Shown here in pieces: positions 27,493-37,578 of a stretch of DNA of 64,000 bases. The notes beneath the pieces are model-generated. The model searched no databases, had not been told where the DNA came from, and saw only the letters and a list, made by a program, of their open reading frames with translations. Both the position numbers and the translations under genes were made by a program. The DNA comes from Aquicella siphonis (GTDB lineage: Bacteria; Pseudomonadota; Gammaproteobacteria; DSM-16500). The DNA lies in assembly GCF_902459485.1 (NCBI RefSeq), contig NZ_LR699119.1, positions 1,674,001 to 1,738,000 on the forward strand, written 5' to 3'. The stretch's first letter is position 1. Every line of letters starts with the position of its first letter.

Positions 27493-27995
27493 TAAATAAA
27501 AAAGGACACACGTAGAGCCCAAAGCTCCGAATAGCAAGATAACAACTACTCTTGCACCAACGATGTGCCCTCGCTCAACGTGTCTAAATATTTTTTGTAG
27601 ACATAAATCTTATTTCTGAGTTTTCCTGTAATTTCTTCCACAATTACTCAGACTGTTATCTGCAGAAATAAATTATACGCCACTCTGACGCCTGGTCCGC
27701 CGTTTGAATGCCCCATTAATCCAGCATTGCTCAAGAAAACACGATCAAGCGGCACCGGGTAAACCTCATTTTTTTCTCCTCCTTTTCAGCGACCTATATT
27801 ATGATAACGCCATTCTCACCAAGCCGTTTGCAAAGCCATGCCCACGCGTTACAGACAGAGTGCAGACTGTCATTGTCTTGTGCTCATGCCAGGCATGAGA
27901 GACTCCAGGCGCAGAAAACGATTTGTCATGCGGCACGGTGTTGTTGAGACGGCTTGTAACTTTAACCTTTCCATCACTAACATGAGATCTTGATT
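27493..27995. other. 503-bp interval without a recognised gene
   Basis: AT-rich spacer between tRNA-Ser and the amidohydrolase gene. It contains GTCTA...TAGAC palindromic text near 27580-27602 but no credible reading frame, integrase attachment duplication or RNA gene that I can support. The 64-codon frame at 27704-27898 has low-complexity composition and no ribosome binding site. Confidence 0.5.
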
Positions 27996-29309
27996 ATGGA
28001 AAAAATCGATCACCTGGTTCATGCCAAATGGATCATTACCTGCGAAGACCAGAACCGTGTTCTGGAAAACCATGCCCTGGCCATACACCAGGGAAAAATC
28101 CTTTCCATTCTGCCCAGCAGCCAGGCAAAAGATGCCTACCAGGCTGACAAGAATGAATCCTTTACTTCCCATGCCATACTGCCCGGATTCATCAACAGCC
28201 ATACTCATCTCGCCATGAATGTTTTCCGCGGTCTCGCGGACGATCTTGAATTGATGGATTGGCTGAATAATTATATTTGGCCGGCCGAAGGCAAATGGGT
28301 CAGTCAGGAACTGGTTTATGATGGATCGCTGCTAGCCATGGCTGAAATGATACGCTGCGGCACAACCTGTTTTAATGACATGTACTTTTTCCTGGGCGCC
28401 ACTGCCCAGGCAGCCGAAAAAGCCGGGCTGCGCGCACACATTGGCATGACCATTATTGATGTGCCTACCGCGTGGGCAAAAACCACCGAAGAATATTTCG
28501 CCAAAGCCGTCGAATTTTACCAGGAATATAAAAATCACGCGCGCATCACCCCCACGCTCGCACCGCACTCCACTTACACCGTATCCATGGAAAACCTTGA
28601 AAAAGTCAAAAAGCTCGCGGATGACTATCGGTTGAAAATCAATATTCATTTGCAGGAAGCACCGTCGGAAATGACCCAGTCTCTGGCAAAACACAACAAG
28701 CGCCCATTGCACCGCCTGCATGAAATCGGCATGGTATCGCCTGATCTGATTGCCATACATATGACGCAAGTCAATGACGCAGACCTGGAGATTCTCCAGC
28801 AGACACGGCCCCATATCGTGCACTGCCCGGAATCCAACATGAAACTGGTCAGCGGATCCTGTCCGGTTGAACGCCTGACACGCCTGGGCATCAATGTAGC
28901 ACTGGGGACGGACGGCGCCGCCAGCAATAATGATCTGGATATGCTGGGCGAAATGCGTACGGCTGCTTTCCTGGGCAAGGTGACCGCAGACGATCCCAAG
29001 GCAGTCCCCGCCGAAAGCGCTCTCAAGATGGCGACACTCCATGGAGCGAAAGCCCTGGGCACAGACACGATCACGGGTTCGCTGGAAATTGGCAAAGCCG
29101 CTGATTTTATTGCCATTGATCTGGATGCCATCGAAACCCAGCCGGTCTATCACCCCGTTTCCCAGATTGTGTATTCCACTCCTCGCAGCCAGGTCACCGA
29201 TGTCTGGGTGGGCGGCAAACAATTATTAAAAAACCGCGAGTTAACCCTGCTGGATGAAAAAGAGTTGCTTGAAAAAGCGCAACTCTGGCGCAAAAAGATA
29301 AAAATGTAG
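27996..29309 (+). CDS. mtaD: TRZ/ATZ amidohydrolase, probable methylthioadenosine/S-adenosylhomocysteine deaminase
   Basis: 437 residues, amidohydrolase superfamily: metal site HTHLAMNVFRG, later PHSTYTVS, HMTQVND and the distal Asp in LGTDGAASNNDLDM. This set, with the LELMDWLNNYIWPAE loop, is that of MTA/SAH deaminases and their chlorohydrolase cousins. The likely reaction is deamination of 5'-methylthioadenosine in polyamine/methionine salvage; substrate is inferred. I use ATG 27996; a TTG at 27990 is in frame. The upstream GAGA is a weak ribosome binding site. Confidence 0.85.
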   Translation: MEKIDHLVHAKWIITCEDQNRVLENHALAIHQGKILSILPSSQAKDAYQADKNESFTSHAILPGFINSHTHLAMNVFRGLADDLELMDWLNNYIWPAEGKWVSQELVYDGSLLAMAEMIRCGTTCFNDMYFFLGATAQAAEKAGLRAHIGMTIIDVPTAWAKTTEEYFAKAVEFYQEYKNHARITPTLAPHSTYTVSMENLEKVKKLADDYRLKINIHLQEAPSEMTQSLAKHNKRPLHRLHEIGMVSPDLIAIHMTQVNDADLEILQQTRPHIVHCPESNMKLVSGSCPVERLTRLGINVALGTDGAASNNDLDMLGEMRTAAFLGKVTADDPKAVPAESALKMATLHGAKALGTDTITGSLEIGKAADFIAIDLDAIETQPVYHPVSQIVYSTPRSQVTDVWVGGKQLLKNRELTLLDEKELLEKAQLWRKKIKM

Positions 29310-29369
29310 GTATAATCCCGCCTCACTAAATAAAAGATATGAATAACAATCTATTTTGAGGAAACTCCC

Positions 29370-29816
29370 ATGCCAATTGAAAGAACGCTTTCCATTATCA
29401 AACCCGATGCGGTGTCCAAGCATGTCATCGGCCAAATTATCAGCCGGTTTGAAAAAGGCGGCTTACGGATTGCAGCCGCCAAAATGCTGCATTTAACCAA
29501 AGCCCAGGCCGAACAGTTTTATGCCGTCCACCAATCCCGTCCTTTCTTTCCTGCGCTGGTCAGCTTCATGAGCTCCGGCCCGGTTCTGGTGCAAGTGCTT
29601 GAAGGGGAAAACGCGATTGCGCGAAATCGTGAAATCATGGGCGCGACCAATCCCAAAGATGCGGCCCCCGGCACCATTCGCGCGGATTTTGCCGATTCCA
29701 TTGACCATAATGCGGTACACGGCTCTGACGCACCCGAAACCGCCAGACAGGAAATCGCTTTTTTCTTCCAGCCGCATGAAATCTGTGCGTATGTCGCCGA
29801 AAGCGAACTCGCCTGA
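29370..29816 (+). CDS. ndk: Nucleoside diphosphate kinase
   Basis: 148 residues starting [15 protein letters not shown] with the active-site His in [12 protein letters not shown] and [14 protein letters not shown]. It exchanges gamma-phosphates among NTPs. GAGGAAAC precedes the ATG. A TATAAT at 29311-29316 may be its promoter (weak -35). The stop abuts rlmN, the start of the standard ndk-rlmN-rodZ-hisS order. Confidence 0.97.
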   Translation: MPIERTLSIIKPDAVSKHVIGQIISRFEKGGLRIAAAKMLHLTKAQAEQFYAVHQSRPFFPALVSFMSSGPVLVQVLEGENAIARNREIMGATNPKDAAPGTIRADFADSIDHNAVHGSDAPETARQEIAFFFQPHEICAYVAESELA

Positions 29817-30947
29817 ATGACACTGCACACGCCGGCGCACAAAATCAATCTGCTGGGCTTGGACAGAAAAGCCATGCAGGATTTTTTTGTCAGTGTCGGC
29901 GAAAAACCCTATCGCGCGGAACAGGTATTAAAGTGGATACACTTTAATGGTGCTGAAGATTTTCAGGCCATGACCAACCTGAGCAAGGCTTTGCGGCAAA
30001 AACTCTGTGAAACCGCCCAGATTACCCCACCTCAAGTCATCTATGAAAAAGCGGCCGCTGACGGAACATATAAATGGCTGTTGCGGCTTGCCGACGGCAA
30101 TTGCATAGAAACCGTGTTCATCCCGGAAAAAACACGGGGAACATTGTGCATTTCTTCCCAGGTCGGGTGTATTCTCAACTGCGATTTCTGCTCCACCGGA
30201 AAACAGGGTTTTAATCGCAACCTGAGTACCGCGGAAATTATCAGCCAGCTCTGGATCGCCGTCCGCAAACTGTCAAAAATGAATGGCGTCCATGACCATG
30301 CCGTCACCAATGTCGTCATGATGGGAATGGGTGAACCACTGCTGAATTTTGATAATGTCATTCCCGCGCTTCATCTCATGCTGGATGACTTCGCTTACGG
30401 ACTGTCCAAGCGCCGGGTCACTGTCAGCACGGCAGGGGTCGTGCCAGCCATGTATCAGCTGCGCGCAGCCACCGATGTCGCCCTGGCGGTTTCCCTGCAT
30501 GCCCCCAATGATGAATTGAGAAACCAGCTTGTGCCTCTAAACAAGAAATATCCTCTGGATGAGTTAATGACAGTCTGCCGGGAATATTTTAAAGATGACA
30601 GCCGCCGCTCTATCACCATGGAATATGTCATGCTTGCCGGGGTCAATGACACACCCGAGCACGCCCGCCAGCTCATCAAGATCCTGAGCGGCGTACGCGC
30701 CAAAATGAACCTGATCCCTTTCAATCCGTTTCCGCATACCGATTATCAGAGATCAGACACCGAAACCATTAACCGTTTTCGTGATATTCTGATGAAGGCC
30801 GGCTTGAATACCACGATCAGAAGAACGCGCGGAGATGATATTGACGCCGCCTGCGGACAGCTGGTCGGGCAGGTTAAAGACCGGACCCGGCGAAATGAGC
30901 GATATTTACGGTCCGCCAAGCAAAAAGTCGTTGGCGGGAATAACTGA
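29817..30947 (+). CDS. rlmN: Dual-specificity 23S rRNA/tRNA adenine-C2 methyltransferase
   Basis: 376 residues of the radical-SAM RlmN/Cfr family. The cluster motif CILNCDFC (CxxxCxxC) is present, as are [11 protein letters not shown]-like text ([14 protein letters not shown]), the methyl-carrying Cys near the C-terminus ([10 protein letters not shown]) and the N-terminal RNA-binding domain. It methylates A2503 of 23S rRNA and A37 of some tRNAs. Its ATG follows the ndk stop with no gap, so translation is coupled. Confidence 0.97.
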   Translation: MTLHTPAHKINLLGLDRKAMQDFFVSVGEKPYRAEQVLKWIHFNGAEDFQAMTNLSKALRQKLCETAQITPPQVIYEKAAADGTYKWLLRLADGNCIETVFIPEKTRGTLCISSQVGCILNCDFCSTGKQGFNRNLSTAEIISQLWIAVRKLSKMNGVHDHAVTNVVMMGMGEPLLNFDNVIPALHLMLDDFAYGLSKRRVTVSTAGVVPAMYQLRAATDVALAVSLHAPNDELRNQLVPLNKKYPLDELMTVCREYFKDDSRRSITMEYVMLAGVNDTPEHARQLIKILSGVRAKMNLIPFNPFPHTDYQRSDTETINRFRDILMKAGLNTTIRRTRGDDIDAACGQLVGQVKDRTRRNERYLRSAKQKVVGGNN

Positions 30948-31002
30948 TCGTCATACAATTTAATATGCAGAACCGCCTATTAAACAAGGACAGTGACGCT
31001 CT

Positions 31003-32523
31003 ATGATAAACCAGACCCTACATACCGGTTTCAACCCGCACAAGCACATCCCTTTTGGCATACGCTTGAAGTCGGCCCGTGAAGCACAGGGCATGGATCG
31101 CAAGGAAGTGGCTGCTGCGCTGCGGCTGCACGAAAAAGTCATCATCATGATTGAGAGCGGGGAATTCAAGACCGATCTGCCCCTCACCTTTATTCGCGGA
31201 TATATTCGTAACTACAGTAAATTGCTGGAAATCCCTGAACAGGAACTCCAGGAAGCACTGGACTTGCTCAAGCCCAAGCCGGAAACAGAAGAACATCAGC
31301 CTGCTGCGTCTGATTCGGTTGCGCAGATACCATCCGCACCCACGACGCAGACCAAGGCCAGCCTGCCCGTCAGCATAGGCAATTTTTTCATGCAATTATT
31401 CACTTACCTGCTGGCCATCACGCTCATCGGACTGGTAGGCATCTGGTGGCATTCCCATAAATCCGCCTCGCAGCAGAATACCAGCCTGGCTCAACCACTC
31501 GCGCCCACAGCAGCCGAACCCCCTAATACTGCTACTGCCGCACCTTTCACCGCCCCCAGCTCACGCCAGCCGCAGGATAACACTTCCGATACCATGGCAG
31601 GCAGAAGCGCTCCAACGGAAAACGCTGCCCCGCTTGCGGCTGGCGAACCTGCTGACATCTCGACTGCCGCCAGTCCTGACACCACTGCAGCACCTGCGGA
31701 TGAACAATCTGCCGGCCAGAGTACCGATGCCGCCAGCCCCTACGCCGCGACTGCCAGCCCTGCGGAACAAGGGCATGCACGCAGCGGAGAATCATCCAGT
31801 CCTGCCGGACGTTCCAGCCATTTCAGCCACAGCAACCCTGACGCGCTCACAAACATTGCCATAGGCGAAAACAGTCTGAATTTATTGGCCGATTTAATTA
31901 TGTTTCTGCTGATTATCAAACTCGGCATGCGCGGCCACTCCGCTTCATCCCTGAATTCCGCGATGGCCGGTATCCGATTGCCCAGGGAAAAACACGCACA
32001 CCGTCATTCGGCTCGCGTCACCCCTATCCTCCCGTTCCTGGGCAAACTGAAAATTAACTGGTCTGTCACCTTTTTTTCCCTGATCGTTCTCGCCTCGCTG
32101 ATAGGCTTGGGCAACGCGCTCTGGCACAGACATGCCAAAATCCAGCCGGCCGCTGCACCTGCTCCTGTCACGCTGTCTGACAGTAACGCGAAAAAACCGG
32201 AACCGGCGGCCGTCGCCAGCGTGCCTTTTAATCCCGAGCCCCTGGATATACAACTGCCTTCCTCCAATCTGCAAACGGCCATGCTGGCGACGCTGAAAGT
32301 AAATGCCCTGCAAGCTCTGGTCAACCAGCTGGAGGATCTTGCCGCCCAGGCGGAAGCCACCCGATTTTTACTCACAGACAAATCCACACCCATAGGGCAG
32401 TTCAGCTACCCCAAAAAGCCGCGTAAAAAACGGAAAGCCAATTACATTGCCAGCGAAACCAAACCGGAATATAACAACAATGCTCCACCTTATTACTATC
32501 AGCAGTATAATCGCTATCCCTGA
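31003..32523 (+). CDS. RodZ-like protein with unusual three-TM architecture
   Basis: 506 residues at the rodZ position. An N-terminal HTH_25-type cytoplasmic domain (about 18-85: IRLKSAREAQGMDRKEVAAA, then RGYIRNYSKLL) precedes TM1 (about 128-149). A Pro/Ala/Ser/Thr-rich linker of some 140 residues leads to TM2 (about 292-308) and TM3 (about 352-373), and the tail is rich in Lys, Tyr and Asn. E. coli RodZ has one TM and a periplasmic beta domain, which is absent here. RodZ anchors MreB to the membrane; whether this protein still does so is unknown. Gene order supports orthology of the N-terminus. Confidence 0.75.
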   Translation: MINQTLHTGFNPHKHIPFGIRLKSAREAQGMDRKEVAAALRLHEKVIIMIESGEFKTDLPLTFIRGYIRNYSKLLEIPEQELQEALDLLKPKPETEEHQPAASDSVAQIPSAPTTQTKASLPVSIGNFFMQLFTYLLAITLIGLVGIWWHSHKSASQQNTSLAQPLAPTAAEPPNTATAAPFTAPSSRQPQDNTSDTMAGRSAPTENAAPLAAGEPADISTAASPDTTAAPADEQSAGQSTDAASPYAATASPAEQGHARSGESSSPAGRSSHFSHSNPDALTNIAIGENSLNLLADLIMFLLIIKLGMRGHSASSLNSAMAGIRLPREKHAHRHSARVTPILPFLGKLKINWSVTFFSLIVLASLIGLGNALWHRHAKIQPAAAPAPVTLSDSNAKKPEPAAVASVPFNPEPLDIQLPSSNLQTAMLATLKVNALQALVNQLEDLAAQAEATRFLLTDKSTPIGQFSYPKKPRKKRKANYIASETKPEYNNNAPPYYYQQYNRYP

Positions 32524-32757
32524 CGCAGCTGCGTCCGGCATTTAGCTGTCGCCTCATGAAGATTGTCAGTTGCGGCGGTCTTCATGTCAGCGCATAGTCA
32601 TTGGAACAAAGCGCCATGCCCAAGGGCTGGCGCAAACCCATAAACGCCGCGCAAAAACCGGATATTAAAGATGCGGCATGTGGAGCAAGACAGTGATATA
32701 TTAAGCTGTCCGCAGTCAGAATAATCAATTCCAAAACCATCTCTAGAGGAAATGAAC

Positions 32758-34041
32758 GTGACAGAAATGATCCAGGCAGTTAGAGGCATGAATGATATCC
32801 TCCCTTCCGAAACTCACCTCTGGCTTTATGCGGAACATGTTTTCCGCCGCGTCCTCCTGGCCCACGGCTATCAGGAAATCCGTTTTCCCATCGTGGAAAA
32901 GACGGATTTATTCAAACGATCAATAGGTGAAATCACTGATATCGTTGAAAAGGAAATGTATACTTTTCTTGACCGCAACGAAGAAAGCCTGACTCTGCGC
33001 CCGGAAGGAACCGCCTGCTGTGTACGCGCCGCACTGGAACACGGATTGCTGCACAACCAGGTTCAACGCTTATGGTACTCTGGGCCCTTCTTTCGCCACG
33101 AACGGCCGCAGAAAGGCCGCTACCGCCAGTTTCATCAGTTTTCAGCGGAAGCATTCGGCCTCGCCGGACCTGATATCGACGCTGAAATTATCCTGCTCTC
33201 CTTTGCCGTTCTTGAAAAACTGGGCATACACTCACTGGTCAAATTGCAGCTGAATTCGCTAGGCACACCCGAATCCCGTAATCAATACCGCAAACAATTA
33301 ATACAATACTTCCAGTCACATCAGGACAAACTGGATGAAGAAAGTTTACAGCGTCTGCATAAAAATCCTCTGCGCATTCTGGACAGCAAAAACCCCGAGA
33401 TGAAGCAGCTGATTGCAAACGCGCCCAAACTACTGGAGCATCTGGACACCGAATCATTGGAACATTTCGAAAAATTGCAGACTTACCTCAAACACGCCGG
33501 TCTTAACTTTGAAATCAATCCCTGTCTGGTGCGCGGCCTCGATTATTACACCAAAACGGTGTTTGAATGGGTCACTGACAAACTGGGCGCGCAAGGCACA
33601 GTCTGCGCGGGCGGACGTTACGACGGACTCGTTCAACAGCTGGGCGGCAAGCCGACACCGGCCATCGGTTTGTCATTTGGCATGGAACGCACGCTTCTGT
33701 TGATGCAGCAGGGTGAAAAAAACCATAAGCTGGACTACACCTTGCATGCCTATCTGATCACAGATGGCGATCAGTCATTTTCGGCTGGCCTGAAAATTGC
33801 CAAATATCTGCGTACCAAGGTACCGGGATTAAAACTCATGCTGCACTGCGGAGGCGGAAGCGTGAAAAACCAATTCAAAAAGGCGGATAAAAGCGGTGCC
33901 CAATATGCCCTGATTGTGGGTGAGCACGAGTTGAAAACCCGCTCCATTTCACTCAAGAATCTCCGTGAAGACCTTCCGCAGCAATCACTCTATCAGGATG
34001 AATTGGCCGAATACCTAAAGTTGAAAATATCAAAAAAATAG
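32758..34041 (+). CDS. hisS: Histidine-tRNA ligase
   Basis: 427 residues, class II synthetase: motif 2 region FFRHERPQKGRYRQFHQ, His-A motifs GLDYYTKTVFEW and AGGRYDGL, and the anticodon-binding domain at the C-terminus. I chose the GTG at 32758 because GAGGA sits 7 bases upstream, whereas the ATG at 32752 is too close to it, and the resulting MTEMIQAVRGMND aligns exactly with E. coli MAKNIQAIRGMND. ispG, normally upstream, is absent. Confidence 0.96.
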   Translation: MTEMIQAVRGMNDILPSETHLWLYAEHVFRRVLLAHGYQEIRFPIVEKTDLFKRSIGEITDIVEKEMYTFLDRNEESLTLRPEGTACCVRAALEHGLLHNQVQRLWYSGPFFRHERPQKGRYRQFHQFSAEAFGLAGPDIDAEIILLSFAVLEKLGIHSLVKLQLNSLGTPESRNQYRKQLIQYFQSHQDKLDEESLQRLHKNPLRILDSKNPEMKQLIANAPKLLEHLDTESLEHFEKLQTYLKHAGLNFEINPCLVRGLDYYTKTVFEWVTDKLGAQGTVCAGGRYDGLVQQLGGKPTPAIGLSFGMERTLLLMQQGEKNHKLDYTLHAYLITDGDQSFSAGLKIAKYLRTKVPGLKLMLHCGGGSVKNQFKKADKSGAQYALIVGEHELKTRSISLKNLREDLPQQSLYQDELAEYLKLKISKK

Positions 34042-34230
34042 CAGCACGACCCTGTCCTGATCCTGCGCGACAGTACGATACACGCGCAGGAAAGGCACTG
34101 CGCGTCATGAATCGCCGGACAAAAATATAAGCCGAGAGTTAGGGACGCAACATGATTTTCCCATTCCCTCAGACAAAAAAATCTGATTTAATACAGTGCC
34201 TAAAGAGACACCGTTTCTGAGGATTATCCA

Positions 34231-34878
34231 TTGACTGAATATTTAACAGAACAAGAACAGATAGAGATATTAAAAAGCTGGATCAAACAATACAGCCTGG
34301 TCATCCTCATGGGCGTGTTGATCGCGGCAGCCGCCATTTCCGGCTGGCGCTACTGGCAGCAGCGGCAGAGCAAAATCCTGAACCATGCCTCATCTGTTTA
34401 TGATGAAATGCTAACCATGCGTGCCCAGAATGACAACGCCGCGACTCTCACTCAAGCGAAAAAACTGCTCAATCATTACCCACAGACTACCTACGGACAA
34501 ATGGCAGCCTTCATGCTGGCCAGAAACGCTGTGATCAAAAAAGATTATGCGGAAGCGAAAAAGCAGCTTAACTGGATTATGGAAGATACCCGCATCAAAT
34601 CCATACGCCAGATTGCGCGCATACGGCTGGCTCGCATCCTGATCGCAGAAAAAAATGCGCAAGGTGCGCTGGATGAATTAAAAAAGGTGGATGACAAAGC
34701 TTTCGAGGGCTTGATCGATGAAGTAAGAGGCGATGCTTATCTTGCTCTCAACAACACCAGCATGGCACGGCTGTCCTATCAACAGGCATTGTCCGAATTG
34801 CCCAACGCGGAAGTGATCCGGCCTGTGCTGCGAATGAAATACGATAATCTGGCACCTGCCATACAATCAGCGTCTTAA
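34231..34878 (+). CDS. yfgM: YfgM-like TPR ancillary translocon protein
   Basis: 215 residues with a single N-terminal membrane anchor (LVILMGVLIAAAAISGWRYW) and a periplasmic helical TPR-like region. YfgM binds the SecYEG translocon and PpiD in E. coli, and its gene lies between hisS and bamB as here. The start is TTG with GAGGA 7 bases upstream. Confidence 0.9.
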   Translation: MTEYLTEQEQIEILKSWIKQYSLVILMGVLIAAAAISGWRYWQQRQSKILNHASSVYDEMLTMRAQNDNAATLTQAKKLLNHYPQTTYGQMAAFMLARNAVIKKDYAEAKKQLNWIMEDTRIKSIRQIARIRLARILIAEKNAQGALDELKKVDDKAFEGLIDEVRGDAYLALNNTSMARLSYQQALSELPNAEVIRPVLRMKYDNLAPAIQSAS

Positions 34879-34900
34879 TATCTTAATATTCGAGTTTAAT

Positions 34901-36064
34901 ATGAGCAGTCCATTAATCAAAACTATAAGAACAATCGCATTATTCCTTGTTTTTACCTCCAGCCTTAGCGCTTGCGCGGGCTTTTTTGAAAAGGACAATA
35001 CACCTGAGCCCACACCACTCACCAGTTATGCGCCGGAAGTCACACCGCGCCTGCTCTGGAGTGCGAATGTAGGCGCTGGCGCGGCTGGCAATGACTATCT
35101 GAAACTGAGTCCGGCTGTGAGCGAAACTGCTGTCTATACCACCAGCACCAGCGGAACAGTGACTGCACTAAGCAAGACATCCGGCAAAAGGCTCTGGCAA
35201 GTCAACACCCGGCTGCCTGTTACCACTGGCGCGGGCGCAGGCGACGGACTGGTTGTCATGGGTTCGCGCGGCGGTGATATCGTCGCCTTGCAGGAATCTG
35301 ACGGCAGGCAGCGCTGGAAGGCATCGGTTCCCGGTGAAGTTATCGCGACCCCCGCTGTTGGCAGCGGTATAGTCGTAGTCAAGGCCGTGGACGGTTATAC
35401 ACGCGCTCTTTCTGCCAGCGATGGGCATGAATTATGGTCATTCCAGCAAGTCGAGCCTAATATGATCCTGCGCGGATCCAGTGCGCCGCTGATACGCGAC
35501 CGCAGTCTGATTGTAGGATTTGCCAACGGAAACCTGGCAAAACTCAATCTTGACGGCCAGCTTCTCTGGCTGCAAACCGTGGCAATTCCGGAAGGCGCAT
35601 TCGCTATCCAGCGCATGATTGACATAGACGCTGATCCGGTCGTTTACCAGCACCGCATCTATGTGGCGACCTATCAGGGAAAAATTTCTTCACTGGACTG
35701 GACCTCTGGCAGGACCTTGTGGACACATGATATTTCTTCCTACACCGGCATGGCCGCGGACGATGCCGCTGTCTACATTTCTGATGCCAAGGGCACGGTC
35801 TGGGGTTTCGGCGCCGACAGCGGTTTTGTCAACTGGCGGCAGACCAAGCTGGAATACCGTGTGATCAGCGGTCCTGCCGCGATGGGAAATTATGTCGTCG
35901 TTGGTGATGCGCAAGGCTATTTGCACTGGCTAGGCAAACAGGATGGGCATTTTGCAGGCCGGGTATCGCTGGGGTCATCGATATATGCGGCGCCTATTGT
36001 CGAAAATAATGTATTATACGCACTGACTAACAGTGGCTATCTTGCTGCCTATACCTTGAGATGA
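34901..36064 (+). CDS. bamB: Outer-membrane assembly lipoprotein BamB
   Basis: 387 residues with the lipobox LSAC and a PQQ/WD-type beta-propeller (repeats such as GTVTALSKTSGKRLWQV, GDIVALQESDGRQRWKA, GKISSLDWTSGRTLW). BamB is the scaffold lipoprotein of the BAM complex inserting outer-membrane proteins. Length and position before der are standard. Confidence 0.95.
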   Translation: MSSPLIKTIRTIALFLVFTSSLSACAGFFEKDNTPEPTPLTSYAPEVTPRLLWSANVGAGAAGNDYLKLSPAVSETAVYTTSTSGTVTALSKTSGKRLWQVNTRLPVTTGAGAGDGLVVMGSRGGDIVALQESDGRQRWKASVPGEVIATPAVGSGIVVVKAVDGYTRALSASDGHELWSFQQVEPNMILRGSSAPLIRDRSLIVGFANGNLAKLNLDGQLLWLQTVAIPEGAFAIQRMIDIDADPVVYQHRIYVATYQGKISSLDWTSGRTLWTHDISSYTGMAADDAAVYISDAKGTVWGFGADSGFVNWRQTKLEYRVISGPAAMGNYVVVGDAQGYLHWLGKQDGHFAGRVSLGSSIYAAPIVENNVLYALTNSGYLAAYTLR

Positions 36065-36080
36065 GAGACCTAGTAAAAAC

Positions 36081-37409
36081 ATGCTGCCTGTTGTCGCAAT
36101 TGTCGGCCGCCCAAATGTCGGCAAATCCACTTTATTCAACCGTCTGACACACACTCGGGATGCACTGATTTCCGCATTTCCCGGCACAACCCGTGACCGT
36201 CAGTACGGTGAAGTCAATCAGGATGACCGTCATTTTATTATCATTGACACCGGCGGCATTACCGAAGAAATGGATGATGTAGGCAAGCTGATTACCAGGC
36301 AGGCGCTGCAAGCCATTGAAGACGCAGATAAGGTCTTGTTTCTCGTGGACGCGCAATCCGGAATCACGCCGGAAGATATATTGATCGCTGACACACTGCG
36401 GCGATCCGGTAAACCCGTTTATCTTGCTGTTAATAAAACAGAAGGCATGGATCCATCGCTAAGCGTGGCGGATGCCTATGAGTTAGGCTTGCCTTCACCG
36501 CTAGCCATTGCGGCGGTGCATGGATCAGGAATCAAACGTCTGCTGGAACATTTGTTTCCGGAGCCAACCAGTGCAAACAATTCTCCGGATGAAACATCCA
36601 ATCGCATCAAGCTGGCGATTGTCGGCCGCCCCAATGTCGGGAAATCAACCCTGACTAACCGTATGCTGGGTGAAGAACGGGTGATCGTACATGATTCTCC
36701 CGGCACGACTAGAGACAGTATTTACATCCCGCTGGAACGCCACGACCAGCATTACACCCTGATAGACACCGCCGGGGTACGCAAGCGCAAAAAAATGTCC
36801 GATGTGCCGGAAAAATTTTCAGTGGTCAAGACATTGCAATCCATAGAAGAATCAAACGTTGTGTTATATGTGGTTGACGCGCGGATCGGTGTCTCCGAGC
36901 AAGACTTGAAATTACTGGGATTTGTTCTCGAATGCGGTAAAGCGCTTGTCATTGCGGTCAACAAATGGGATGGCATGAGTGAAGAAGCTCGTGATCACGC
37001 AAGAGCCACCATTGACCGCCACCTTGATTTTGTCCGCTTCGCCCGCGTACATTATATTTCCGCCTTGCACGGATCAGGTGTGGGTAATTTATTTGATTCT
37101 GTGCAAGAAGCTTTTGTATCGGCGACACAAAAGTTATCCACCCCCTTATTAAGCCGCCTGTTGCAGGAGGCACAAACCACCCATCAACCGCCACTGGTTC
37201 AGGGGCGCCGCGTCAAACTGCGTTACGCGCACCCCGGCGGCCACAATCCTCCCCGCATTGTGATTCATGGCAACCAGTTAAATGCTCTCCCGGAAAGTTA
37301 CCGCAAATTTCTGGCGCATTTCTATCAGAAGAAACTGAATCTTTTTGGCACGCCAGTGCTCATAGAATTCAGGACCAGTGAAAATCCATTCCGCAAAAAA
37401 CCCGGCTAG
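36081..37409 (+). CDS. der: Ribosome-associated GTPase Der (EngA)
   Basis: 442 residues with two tandem GTPase domains, each with a P-loop GRPNVGKST, the switch II motifs (DTGGI and DTAGV) and NKxD (NKTEG, where Asp is replaced by Glu in the first, and NKWDG in the second), followed by the C-terminal KH-like domain. Der works in 50S subunit assembly. It closes the ndk-to-der block. Confidence 0.97.
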   Translation: MLPVVAIVGRPNVGKSTLFNRLTHTRDALISAFPGTTRDRQYGEVNQDDRHFIIIDTGGITEEMDDVGKLITRQALQAIEDADKVLFLVDAQSGITPEDILIADTLRRSGKPVYLAVNKTEGMDPSLSVADAYELGLPSPLAIAAVHGSGIKRLLEHLFPEPTSANNSPDETSNRIKLAIVGRPNVGKSTLTNRMLGEERVIVHDSPGTTRDSIYIPLERHDQHYTLIDTAGVRKRKKMSDVPEKFSVVKTLQSIEESNVVLYVVDARIGVSEQDLKLLGFVLECGKALVIAVNKWDGMSEEARDHARATIDRHLDFVRFARVHYISALHGSGVGNLFDSVQEAFVSATQKLSTPLLSRLLQEAQTTHQPPLVQGRRVKLRYAHPGGHNPPRIVIHGNQLNALPESYRKFLAHFYQKKLNLFGTPVLIEFRTSENPFRKKPG

Positions 37410-37540
37410 CGCACAATAGCCCTGTTTTTGGCGAATAGCAGCGGCATTAAGATTTTTTTAATAATTCACCCGGATAATACCCAGGCATTTCCCGTATCCA
37501 TGTCATTAATACGGGATGCATAAAGACCCACTCTCAGATA

Positions 37541-37552
37541 GTTAAATTTAAC
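37541..37552. promoter_or_regulatory. Perfect 12-bp palindrome upstream of the SET gene
   Basis: GTTAAATTTAAC lies 27 bp before the start of the SET-domain gene and could be an operator. A second, weaker inverted repeat CCCGTAT/ATACGGG is at 37491-37515. The spacing does not match the PmrA box. Chance occurrence in AT-rich DNA is possible. Confidence 0.3.
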
Positions 37553-37578
37553 TCAAAAAATACAAACCGGGGTTTATC

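Noticed and set aside
27704-27898. 64-codon frame after tRNA-Ser
   Set aside because: No ribosome binding site, odd composition and no similarity recognised.
27403-27995. Possible integrative element next to tRNA-Ser
   Set aside because: No integrase gene and no direct duplication of the tRNA 3' end was found in the window.
37541-37552. PmrA box upstream of the SET gene
   Set aside because: The TTAA elements are not spaced 11 bp apart, so it fits a simple palindrome rather than a PmrA direct repeat.
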